IMG/VR virus record: IMGVR_UViG_3300048672_000354
Coordinates: 1 to 44,068 of that record
DNA length: 44,068 nucleotides
Reading direction: 5' to 3' (one strand)
DNA from: a virus
Below, one piece after another: positions 8,415-16,534 of the stretch. Position numbers and translations under genes: made by a program. The notes under the pieces are model-generated. The model worked only from the letters and a program-made list of their open reading frames with translations, searched no databases and was not told the origin of the DNA. Within the stretch, counting starts at the first letter, position 1. Every line of letters begins with the position of its first letter.

Positions 8415-8846
8415 ATGCCTGAAATCAAAACTCTTCATTGCTTTTTTTCCTCCATTCCTTCAATTAATTTTATTTTGAAGAATGGTAAACAGTGCGCTTT
8501 CGTAGACGGTGCATATTACACAGATTCACCTGCTGAGATTGAGGAACTTACCACAGAAATTTCTGCTGGCCATCCTCATCTGTATATTAAGAAAGAGCAA
8601 GAAACTATTGAATCCAATCTTCTGGATCCTATGGAAGCTTTGAAGGCTAAGTTCTTCGCTGAATTTGCTGCTCAGCAAGCTGCTGCAACTGAAGATCCTA
8701 CCCGTGATATGGGTGAATCTGAAACTCAGAAGTTGCAACCTGGCAATACAAACAACATTGCAGAAGCTGCCGCTGGTGGTTCTGGTGCCGCAAGACTGTT
8801 GGCAATGGCACAAGGTTCCCAAGCAAAAGTGATTTCTGGAGGTTAA
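8415..8846 (+). CDS. Capsid-associated hypothetical protein (143 aa)
   Basis: Begins at ATG 8415 after TTGGATTTTATC; an in-frame TTG at 8403 is a weaker alternative. The N-terminal half is a small beta-rich unit (IKTLHCFF..., then FVDGAYYTDSPAEIEEL), ending HPHLYI at about residue 56. The C-terminal half is Ala/Gln-rich and flexible with an acidic DPTRDMGES segment. From memory, similar short proteins follow major capsid genes in other podoviruses and stay hypothetical. It stops just before the adaptor gene. A minor head or head-completion role is inferred. Confidence 0.7.
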   Translation: MPEIKTLHCFFSSIPSINFILKNGKQCAFVDGAYYTDSPAEIEELTTEISAGHPHLYIKKEQETIESNLLDPMEALKAKFFAEFAAQQAAATEDPTRDMGESETQKLQPGNTNNIAEAAAGGSGAARLLAMAQGSQAKVISGG

Positions 8847-8847
8847 T

Positions 8848-9438
8848 ATGTCACTAGCCGAACTGGTCCAAGAAGTTTATAATTTGACAGGCCGACCAGA
8901 TCGAGTTGCAGAGACTCTTTCGGCGGTCAAAGCTGCAACTCTTAAAGCTCACCAATCAGATTTTTATTGCAAAGATCTTAAAGAAGTTGCAGTAGCTTTT
9001 AACTCAGCCGCTTTTATTCAGGCTCTAGATTACAAAGCAGTTCTACCTCTGTGGAGAGCTGTTAAATACTTCAGAAAATATGACCTTTCTACGGACACTC
9101 CTGGAAAGGTTTTGACACTTGTAGAACCTGCAAATGTATTTGATAAGTATGCTTTGCAAAAGCAAGATATTTATTATGTTGCAGGGGCTTACGTACAAAT
9201 TAATTCTTCTACTCAAGAGCAGTACTATCTAATTGGATACTACTCTAATCCAGATATCACGCAAACTGGGTACACTTCTTGGGTAGCTTCTGATCATCCA
9301 TTCTGTATCATATACGACGCAGCTGCTACAGTATTTAAAAGTATTGGTAAGGATGATGAATCAGCTAATTTCAGAAATCTATACGCAGAGCAGATTGCTC
9401 AACTAAAACTTTCCAACATCCAAGCTAATGGATATTAA
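8848..9438 (+). CDS. Probable head-tail adaptor protein
   Basis: 196 aa, starting immediately after the previous stop with GGAGG as SD inside that gene's end. N-terminal helices (LAELVQEVYNLTGRPD..) lead into a beta region and a C-terminal helix. Size and helix content resemble podovirus adaptors (P22 gp4-type), which sit under the portal and bind the tail nozzle. No decisive motif, so the assignment depends on gene order. Confidence 0.55.
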   Translation: MSLAELVQEVYNLTGRPDRVAETLSAVKAATLKAHQSDFYCKDLKEVAVAFNSAAFIQALDYKAVLPLWRAVKYFRKYDLSTDTPGKVLTLVEPANVFDKYALQKQDIYYVAGAYVQINSSTQEQYYLIGYYSNPDITQTGYTSWVASDHPFCIIYDAAATVFKSIGKDDESANFRNLYAEQIAQLKLSNIQANGY

Positions 9439-9447
9439 GGAGTTGGT

Positions 9448-11169
9448 ATGACATCTATATTTGGCGGCAGCCAGACAGTTAATGTGAATGTGAATGGTAC
9501 TTTAGTACCTCAAAGTTTCACTGCAACTGCTGGTCAAACTGTTTTTAATATCACGAATTTCTCTTACACACAAAATACAAATTCTCTGCTGGTATTTATT
9601 AATGGAGACAAACAAGGTTCAGGTAAAGATTTTGCTGAAACCTCCTCTACAAGTTTCACACTCACTGAAGCTTGTTTGGGGGGAGAGACTGTCGAAGTAA
9701 TTGGGTTTCCGCAAATAGATCTTACTGCTGTAAATGCGGGAGCAGTGAATATTGGAGGAACTTATTCTCTGGCTCAGTATCTAAATGATTCAGTTATCAA
9801 TGTAAAAGCTTACCCATATCTTGCTAAAGGTGATGGAGTAGCTGATGATACAGCAGCTATTCAAGCTGCTATTAATTCTTTTGCTGGTAATCCTGGCTGC
9901 GTACTATTTCCAATCGGTGAGTATAAAATTTCAGAGTCTTTAGTACTAAAAGATTTTGTAGCTTTGCAGGGGGAGGCTCATATAGTTTCGCCAGGATACT
10001 ATTTTAAACGTGGAGCTACAATTGTAGGTAATTTTACGGGGCCTTTGATTAAATACGAAGTATCCTTAGCTTTGCAGCCACTTGAAAATGGATTTTATAT
10101 CTCAGACTTAATGCTGAACGGCAGCAACGTTTGCACAAGTGGAATATATCTGCAAAGATTTAGAAGTGTGCATTTACATAGAGTTGTTGTAAAGGACTGC
10201 AAAGATTACGGTATCTGGCTCGATGAACAAGAAGCTCAGTCTTCTAATACAGCAGTTATCGAAGATTGCTACGTCAATAATTCTTTTATTGCGGCTTACA
10301 GAGTTTGTGGGCAGTGGGCAAAAATTCATAGGTGTATTTCAGATGGCGGATTTAACAGTCTAATTCTTGATAAGACAGCTAGTGGAGCAACAGTCACTGA
10401 CTGTCACTTTGAAGCAGCTTATGATGTGGCCATCAAAATTACTGGAGGTGGTGGTAATAAGATTGCCAATAATAATCTATTCTTATATAGGTATAAGATT
10501 GCTGATGGTACTCATGGAACTACCCCCTATCCTGCTCAAGCTAGACAAGTTGGCATACTAATAGATGCCACTAGTGGAGGTTGGTATAATCAAATTAGTG
10601 GCAATCAAATTCGTTATAGTACAGATGGACTTTCTCCGTCGGCGCCTTCTACTAATATTAGAGGTATTTCAGTTACTAATAACATAAGTCATATTAATGT
10701 TATAACTGGAAATGTTATTTATGGGGTTGAGTATGGAGTATGGCTGTCTGGAGACAAGAATACTTTACAAGGAAACTCCATTTCTTCTGGGAAAGCAGGA
10801 ATTTATATTGAGTCAAATAGTAACACAATTTCTGGCGGATTTATAGAAATCTATCCTCCAGCAGCAGGAACCTATTGTGTTGTAAGAGCCTCAGGAAGTT
10901 TGAATACTGTATATGGTATAAGTACTTCTGAGCCTTTCTATAATATATCCCCAACTGGACATCTCACAAGTACTGGAATTTTAGTTACTGCTGCGCCCCT
11001 AACTTTGATTAATTACACTGTAGCAACATTACCTAGCGCAGCTTCTTCAGTTTATTCTAGGGCGTTTGTTTCGGATGCTACAGTTACTAGTGCAGGTACA
11101 GTAGTTGCAGGTGGAGGTAGCAACAAAGTACCTGTGTACTCAGACGGAACTAATTGGCGAATTGGATAA
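9448..11169 (+). CDS. Tailspike-like protein with beta-helix domain
   Basis: 573 aa. Residues about 10-85 form a beta-sandwich-like virion-binding region (SFTATAGQTVFNITNFSY, then a FINGDKQ turn). The pectate-lyase-type entry GDGVADDTAAIQAAI lies at about 128-142 and opens a right-handed parallel beta-helix (about 150-500) with repeated Asn/Gly turns. The C-terminal cap ends in VPVYSDGTNWRIG. Such spikes bind and often cleave host surface polysaccharide. No catalytic residues can be assigned by eye. Its position between adaptor and nozzle genes suggests it is attached to the tail. SD is TAAGGAG. Confidence 0.8.
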   Translation: MTSIFGGSQTVNVNVNGTLVPQSFTATAGQTVFNITNFSYTQNTNSLLVFINGDKQGSGKDFAETSSTSFTLTEACLGGETVEVIGFPQIDLTAVNAGAVNIGGTYSLAQYLNDSVINVKAYPYLAKGDGVADDTAAIQAAINSFAGNPGCVLFPIGEYKISESLVLKDFVALQGEAHIVSPGYYFKRGATIVGNFTGPLIKYEVSLALQPLENGFYISDLMLNGSNVCTSGIYLQRFRSVHLHRVVVKDCKDYGIWLDEQEAQSSNTAVIEDCYVNNSFIAAYRVCGQWAKIHRCISDGGFNSLILDKTASGATVTDCHFEAAYDVAIKITGGGGNKIANNNLFLYRYKIADGTHGTTPYPAQARQVGILIDATSGGWYNQISGNQIRYSTDGLSPSAPSTNIRGISVTNNISHINVITGNVIYGVEYGVWLSGDKNTLQGNSISSGKAGIYIESNSNTISGGFIEIYPPAAGTYCVVRASGSLNTVYGISTSEPFYNISPTGHLTSTGILVTAAPLTLINYTVATLPSAASSVYSRAFVSDATVTSAGTVVAGGGSNKVPVYSDGTNWRIG

Positions 11170-11183
11170 TTTAAGGACTCATC

Positions 11184-12443
11184 ATGACAACCAAAGCTCA
11201 AGGTATTACTCTTCCTTTTAGAAAAGATGCTCCATCTCTTAGGGATTATAATATAGATTCCACTGGAGCTACTGATGTAACAGCCTCCATTCAAGCTCTT
11301 CTGGATACTTGTACCTCTCTTATAATTCCAGAAGGTTTGTACAAGATTACTGGACTAGAGATTAAATCTACTTCTCCATTGAGAGAACTCATCACAGAGG
11401 GATTCCCAAAGTTTGTGCTTACCTCAGCTTTAAACTCTGTGGCTCTTAAGGTTTCCAAGCCGCAGTTTTTGGACATTGGCGACTTAGAACTTACAGCTAC
11501 CGGGACAAGTACTGATGGGCTTAATACAGTAGGTATAAGCTTACCAGCTGAATCTTATGTAAATCTTGGTAAGATAAGAGCCACAAATTTTTCATCTAAA
11601 GGATTGTTAAGTACTGCAAGTGTCTTTATTGGAATAAAAGAATTTACTTGCAGCTCTTGCGCAGTAGGACTAAGTTTACAAAAGTCAGGAGTTGGTACTC
11701 CAAACACTGTAATTAGTATCGGTAGAGCTTACATTTCTGGATGTAATAGAGGCTTTGAATCTGACGGCACGGTTGCTCTCGATGTTGGGCTTTTAGTTCT
11801 AGAATATTCAGGGAATGCTACTACTCCAGACGGGGCTTTGCATCTTACAGCTACAACTGGGATTATTAAATCTCTGTATTTTGAAGCCAATAATAGAAAT
11901 AAAGTTCTTACAGATTCCACAGTTGTTATTGGAGCTAAATATGAGCTTGCCGCAACGGCTGCAGATGTTATCTCATATGTAGGACTGGCGTTTTCTGATA
12001 GAGGATACACCCAAACTATTGGGAATACAATTAAAACTAGATTTCTCAAGCCAGATGATTTGGGATCCCAAGACTTACAAATTGGATCTAATTTAGTTGC
12101 TCCCCTTGCTGGAACTTCAGTTAAGTTTGGGGATGTTACTACAGAAACTCTCAAAGGTACTGTGCCTAATGCAACTTGGACAACCGTAAAAGCTTTGGTT
12201 GGACAATCTGGGGCTGGAGAATCTAGACAATCTTACAGGTACGCAGTGTATGCAGGTCAAGCTGGGTCTACTACAGGATACGATTCTGGTTACATTCTAA
12301 ATGGTATAATCTACAGTGACTCAGGCGCTGTACCTGCTTGGCTAAGAATTAATGCAGGTAACTTGCAACTTAATATAACATCTGCTGGCGTTGGTTTGAA
12401 TTATGGTTGCACTCTGGTTATCTATAACGCAATTGGTGCGTAA
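11184..12443 (+). CDS. Second beta-helix tail fibre or spike
   Basis: 419 aa. The N-terminal segment (PSLRDYNIDSTGATDVTASIQALLDTC) is the entry motif of pectate-lyase-3-like beta-helices, followed by strand-rich turns to about residue 280. The C-terminal domain (about 310-419) is a separate beta domain with the TTGYDSGYILNGIIYS stretch. It lacks the N-terminal virion-binding region of the preceding spike, so it may bind that spike in a branched assembly. Receptor or polysaccharide recognition is inferred. Confidence 0.72.
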   Translation: MTTKAQGITLPFRKDAPSLRDYNIDSTGATDVTASIQALLDTCTSLIIPEGLYKITGLEIKSTSPLRELITEGFPKFVLTSALNSVALKVSKPQFLDIGDLELTATGTSTDGLNTVGISLPAESYVNLGKIRATNFSSKGLLSTASVFIGIKEFTCSSCAVGLSLQKSGVGTPNTVISIGRAYISGCNRGFESDGTVALDVGLLVLEYSGNATTPDGALHLTATTGIIKSLYFEANNRNKVLTDSTVVIGAKYELAATAADVISYVGLAFSDRGYTQTIGNTIKTRFLKPDDLGSQDLQIGSNLVAPLAGTSVKFGDVTTETLKGTVPNATWTTVKALVGQSGAGESRQSYRYAVYAGQAGSTTGYDSGYILNGIIYSDSGAVPAWLRINAGNLQLNITSAGVGLNYGCTLVIYNAIGA

Positions 12444-12452
12444 GGAGTTCCT

Positions 12453-13970
12453 ATGTCTCAGATAGTTTATGGTGCAAACCTATCAGCTAAATCATTCCCA
12501 TTTCTATCTGAGAACTGGGGCAAAACTGTTATTGTAAAGGGGCCTGATAATGTATTCAATGCACAGGTAGCAGCTCGGGAGGATTCTGACAAAGATGTTG
12601 GAATCCCTCAAATCTATTATGTGCACAATGTATTACCTACAGACGCTGGATTTCAATCTGTCGGGTACTCTCAGATTACATCCTCAGTTCCAGGTAAAAC
12701 TTTTATCTCTCAAACTCTTCTCAGAGATGCTGCGGATAATAAGGTGTACATGGCAATTACTTCCGCAGGTGAGGTGTATTTAAATTCAGGGAGTTCTTGG
12801 GTATATAAAACTACATTCACAGGAACTTATTCAGCTCTTACAACTGCCTATGTGTCAGGAGTTACCTATATCTGGATTCCAACTGTAGGTTGCTATAAGT
12901 ATGACTTCGGAACTTCTGCTTTTGTTTCTGTAACTCTCACAGGTTTGGATATTCCAACCACTCTTGGTATCTGCCCTTCGTATGGTTATCTAGTTGCTTG
13001 GACTAAAGATTCTATTGCTTGGTCATCAACTATAGATCCAACTGACTTTGTGCCAGATCTTGTAACTGGCGCAGGTGGTGGAGCTGTGGAAGGTATACGA
13101 GGTGCAATTACTTTCTGTCTACCTCACACACTTGGCTTTATAATCTATACTACGGCTAACACAGTTGCAGCACTGTTCTCAGGTAATACCCGGTTCCCAT
13201 TCAATTTCCGGGAGATTGTGAATTCGGGCGGCGTGGCTTCTCAAGAAATTGTGTCTTGGGATTCCAATACTGGTAACCATTACGCATACACAACTTCTGG
13301 ACTTCAACTTATATCCACATCCCAATCTCAAACAATATATCCAGAACTTACAGATTTCATCTCAGGTTTACGCTTCGAAGATTTTGACGAAACCTCTTTA
13401 GTTTTTACAACTACTGCACTAACATCTGTTATGCAGAAGAAGCTCACAGTTGTAGCAGATAGATATCTTGTTATATCCTACGGAGTAACTTCCCTAACTC
13501 ACGCATTAGTATTTGATATCGCTCAGAAACGTTGGGGCAAGCTTAAGATTCCTCACATAGATTGCTTTGAATTTCAGCTTTCCAACCCAGGCGTGTATGA
13601 AATCCCAAAGCAATCTCTGGCTTTTATGCAAGTAGATGGAACCATTAAAGTTGTGGACTTCCGCGCAGATAATCCTTCGGCGGCCGGAGCTATATTGCTA
13701 GGTAAATTTCAGTACGCAAGATCAAGACTTTTGCAACTCGATACTATAGAAGTTGAGAATGTCTACAATACTACATTCGCCTGTAAAGTATTGTCTTGTT
13801 TAGATGGCAAACAGGGAACTTGGAGTACTCCTTACGACGCCTCAACAGTTGGCTCACTAAGTAAGAAATATCTTACAAAGCTTATAGCTCTCAACCATTC
13901 AATCCTTTTCACAGGCTGCTTTAAACTTGATTCAGTTGTGCTTACATTTAACATTCATGGGAAGCCATAA
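12453..13970 (+). CDS. Tail hub / nozzle protein (beta-propeller-like)
   Basis: 505 aa, with repeated blades of the type KVYMAITSAGEVYLN, TYIWIPTVGCYKYD, YLVAWTKDSIAWSSTIDPTDFVPD and FIIYTTANTVAALFSGN. That pattern fits a beta-propeller tail nozzle such as P22 gp10 or T7 gp12, the tube at the tail tip. SD is TAAGGAG. Its stop TAA shares the A with the next gene's ATG at 13970, so the two are translationally coupled. Confidence 0.72.
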   Translation: MSQIVYGANLSAKSFPFLSENWGKTVIVKGPDNVFNAQVAAREDSDKDVGIPQIYYVHNVLPTDAGFQSVGYSQITSSVPGKTFISQTLLRDAADNKVYMAITSAGEVYLNSGSSWVYKTTFTGTYSALTTAYVSGVTYIWIPTVGCYKYDFGTSAFVSVTLTGLDIPTTLGICPSYGYLVAWTKDSIAWSSTIDPTDFVPDLVTGAGGGAVEGIRGAITFCLPHTLGFIIYTTANTVAALFSGNTRFPFNFREIVNSGGVASQEIVSWDSNTGNHYAYTTSGLQLISTSQSQTIYPELTDFISGLRFEDFDETSLVFTTTALTSVMQKKLTVVADRYLVISYGVTSLTHALVFDIAQKRWGKLKIPHIDCFEFQLSNPGVYEIPKQSLAFMQVDGTIKVVDFRADNPSAAGAILLGKFQYARSRLLQLDTIEVENVYNTTFACKVLSCLDGKQGTWSTPYDASTVGSLSKKYLTKLIALNHSILFTGCFKLDSVVLTFNIHGKP

Positions 13971-14539
13971 TGGGACAGCAATACTCAACTAATCTTGGAC
14001 TGTCTCAACTTCCAGAGATAGATGAGAAACAATTTGGACAGGTATATGCAGAACTATTACGGATGCGCAATGCACTGAAAGTTCTGCAGTCTGCTTTAGA
14101 TGTATATACTGGAGCACTGGGAGAAACTGAATCAAGTTACTGGGATCAAACACCGGCTTATGCTTATCTAAGACTGCAGAACATTTCAAGAGTTTACAGG
14201 AAAGCCACTGAAACTATCTCAGCAGGCAGACTTGTAAACTTCTATAATTCTGCTGGAGAACTTGTAGCTAGGAATGCTAATGCTACAGATGCAACAAAGC
14301 CTGTAAGAGCTTATGCACCTAAGGAAGTTCTAAGTGGAGAGTTTGGAGAGTTTGTTATTCTGGGACTTATGCCCTCAGTTGGATTGACTCCTGGAAGTTT
14401 ATACTATCTCACAACTACAGCAGGTGCATATTCAGCTACTGCTCCAGCAGTCCCAGGAAATCTTAAGCAAGAAATTGGGTGGGCTTATTCTGACAATCTT
14501 ATGGTATTCAACCCAATATTAAATCCTGCTGTAATCTAG
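13970..14539 (+). CDS. Tail protein (189 aa), coupled to the nozzle gene
   Basis: Starts in the stop codon of the nozzle gene. An N-terminal helix (LPEIDEKQFGQVYAELLRMRNALKVLQSAL, split at Q23-V24) probably trimerises or anchors the protein, and a C-terminal beta domain (about 75-189) has the SAGRLVNFYNSAGELVARNA and GLTPGSLYYLTT features seen in small capsid or tail decoration domains. A tail-tip or fibre-anchor role is inferred. It is the last tail gene before the lysis genes. Confidence 0.6.
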   Translation: MGQQYSTNLGLSQLPEIDEKQFGQVYAELLRMRNALKVLQSALDVYTGALGETESSYWDQTPAYAYLRLQNISRVYRKATETISAGRLVNFYNSAGELVARNANATDATKPVRAYAPKEVLSGEFGEFVILGLMPSVGLTPGSLYYLTTTAGAYSATAPAVPGNLKQEIGWAYSDNLMVFNPILNPAVI

Positions 14540-14630
14540 TGACCCTACTGTATAACTTTCCCCCTAGAATGTAATATAGTAAAAGTCCAAATCTAACATT
14601 CCAGGGACAAACTTCTAAAGGATGTTCCAA

Positions 14631-14945
14631 ATGACCCCCACGCATATATCAAAGACAACTAACGGAGCCGTAATCATGGTTGGTACAGAAGACTTTGCTA
14701 GACTTGAGGATAAGGTAAACAGCATAGCTGATGCGCTAAATAAACTCATTCTAGTTGAAGAGCGACAACTTACTCAAGGTGAGCGCATAGGTAAGCTAGA
14801 AGCTGAACTTGCTGCCACTAAAGAGAAACTTGCGCTCACTAAAGAAAATCTTGATCGTTGGGTAAACCGAGGCATTGGAGTTTGGGTAGCTGTTGGAGTT
14901 ATTGCAGCTTCGTATCAATTTGGAATTCAAGTATTCCACCAGTAG
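14631..14945 (+). CDS. XhlA-like coiled-coil membrane protein, probable lysis accessory
   Basis: 104 aa from ATG 14631, which has AAGGA 8 nt upstream. An ATG at 14622 overlaps the SD itself, and a third at 14676 has its own GGAG. A long coiled coil (from EDFARLEDKVNSIADALNKL) is followed by one C-terminal membrane segment (GIGVWVAVGVIAASYQFGIQ). This is the layout of XhlA/HhlA-type holin partners. It directly precedes a 3-TM holin. Two usable starts could give two products; whether both are made is unknown. Confidence 0.65.
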   Translation: MTPTHISKTTNGAVIMVGTEDFARLEDKVNSIADALNKLILVEERQLTQGERIGKLEAELAATKEKLALTKENLDRWVNRGIGVWVAVGVIAASYQFGIQVFHQ

Positions 14946-14954
14946 GAGTTTATT

Positions 14955-15383
14955 ATGGCTGCAGCAGATCCACTAACCGCTGTACTTAATATAGGTAACT
15001 CAATCATTGAGCGTATTTGGGAAGACCCAGCTAAGCAAACTGACGCAAAGCTTAAGCTTCTATCAATGGCTCAAGCTGGGGAGCTGCAAATAATTTCTGA
15101 TCAGTCAGCAGTTATTCAAGCAGAAACTAAGTCAGATAGCAAACTTACCCAAGCTTGGCGCCCAATTACAATGCTTTGCTTTGTAGCTATCATTGTAAAC
15201 AATTATATAATCTATCCGTATCTGTCTCTATTTTGGCACGCTGCTCCTCAACTTCCACTGCCTGCAGATCTTTGGGAATTGCTTAAGATTGGTATTGGAG
15301 GTTATGTTGTTGGTAGAAGTGCCGAGAAGATCACCGGCCCAATACTGGAAACCATCTCAAAACTTAAAACTTCTAAGGACTGA
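14955..15383 (+). CDS. Holin, GTA-type 3-TM family
   Basis: 142 aa with GGAG as SD. N-terminal amphipathic helix (LTAVLNIGNSIIERIW), an acidic/helical segment, then hydrophobic spans at about 69-90 (PITMLCFVAIIVNNYIIYPY) and 108-122 (ELLKIGIGGYVVGRS). The AWRPITML motif before the first span is typical of the holin family first described in gene-transfer agents (PF11351). It would form holes in the inner membrane at the end of infection. No endolysin gene follows. Confidence 0.8.
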   Translation: MAAADPLTAVLNIGNSIIERIWEDPAKQTDAKLKLLSMAQAGELQIISDQSAVIQAETKSDSKLTQAWRPITMLCFVAIIVNNYIIYPYLSLFWHAAPQLPLPADLWELLKIGIGGYVVGRSAEKITGPILETISKLKTSKD

Positions 15384-15385
15384 TC

Positions 15386-16534
15386 ATGGCAATTCAACAA
15401 AACAATCTACCGGCGCTTATAGAAGCGCTAACCAAGGGAGCTACAGCTCTCAATGGATCTAAGACAACTGAGACCACATCTTCCAATATATCCAAGGAAG
15501 GTGTGTCAGCTTTGCTATCTCAGATTCTATCTGGTACGCAAGGTTTGGCTTCAGTTGCAGGTGGTCAAAGATCTGCTGGTTTGTATAATTCAACAGTTAA
15601 TCAACAGCTTATTAACGATCTTCTGACTCGTACAAGTGCTGCAACTGCTTCCCAACAATCTGGAACTACCAGAACTGTACAACAAGCTCCAGCAATTTCT
15701 GTAGGTAAAGCAACTAGCTTGGCTGCACAACTTCAAGCACTTTCCACAGCTAAGAATGTTCTAGGACCTTTGACCAGTAAAGCTGGACAAAAACTTGGCA
15801 TTGGTTCAACTGAGGATATGAGTCAGAAACTAGCTGACTTTATTTTTGGTACTACACCTTTGCCAGATGTCAGCCCTTCTATGGGATTCCTAGGCGCAGA
15901 TGCTCCAGCAGCTAGTTTTTCTGAGGCAGTATCTGGACAAGTTGGAGGCAATTTGGATCTCTCATCTGCGCTAGATAGTTTTGCCTCTCTGTTTGCCTCC
16001 CCTTCTTCTGTGGATGTTGCATCTTTGGATCTATCTTCCAGTGCTCCAGATGTTGGAACTAATGCAGATGGAAGCATGAAGTTTGATTTTTCAAATTTTT
16101 CGAGTGATGCAAACTCCGCCGGTGCATCCTCAACTTCAGGCGGTACAGATATTAATTATCTAAAGATTGCTCAGTATGCTGACAATCCTGAGTCATTTAA
16201 GAATATATATGATTTCTCAGATGGAGATTGGAAGGATGATGTGTCTGATATAACAGATGCAGCCTCAGTATTCTTTCCTCCAGCTGGAGCAGTTAGGCCT
16301 GGATTGAACCAATTAGATGGAAACTTTAAATCACAAAGAAGTTTCTTTGACAATCCTGGCCAGTGGTTTGAAAACCTTATGTCTGGAGATGACCCATTTG
16401 TTAACGCAAACATAGACCTTGTCAAAGGTGTGGGTAAATCTATAGAATCAACTGCGGACATGATTGGCCGCGCAGGAGAAACAATTGGAAACGCAACAAA
16501 CGACGTCATTGACCAAGTCTTCAGCTGGTTTTGA
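15386..16534 (+). CDS. Internal virion / DNA ejection protein (382 aa)
   Basis: Begins 2 nt after the holin stop with AAGGAC as SD. Ala, Ser, Gln and Thr rich; the stretch ASVAGGQRSAGLYNSTVNQQ at about 56-75 resembles ejection proteins of other podoviruses. Middle residues are low-complexity (SSPSSVD.., NADGS), and the C-terminus has Gly/Ala-rich amphipathic helices. Its 3' end overlaps the next gene by 50 nt in another frame. It would be packaged in the head and ejected ahead of the DNA. By composition and neighbourhood; no enzymatic motif. Confidence 0.65.
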   Translation: MAIQQNNLPALIEALTKGATALNGSKTTETTSSNISKEGVSALLSQILSGTQGLASVAGGQRSAGLYNSTVNQQLINDLLTRTSAATASQQSGTTRTVQQAPAISVGKATSLAAQLQALSTAKNVLGPLTSKAGQKLGIGSTEDMSQKLADFIFGTTPLPDVSPSMGFLGADAPAASFSEAVSGQVGGNLDLSSALDSFASLFASPSSVDVASLDLSSSAPDVGTNADGSMKFDFSNFSSDANSAGASSTSGGTDINYLKIAQYADNPESFKNIYDFSDGDWKDDVSDITDAASVFFPPAGAVRPGLNQLDGNFKSQRSFFDNPGQWFENLMSGDDPFVNANIDLVKGVGKSIESTADMIGRAGETIGNATNDVIDQVFSWF

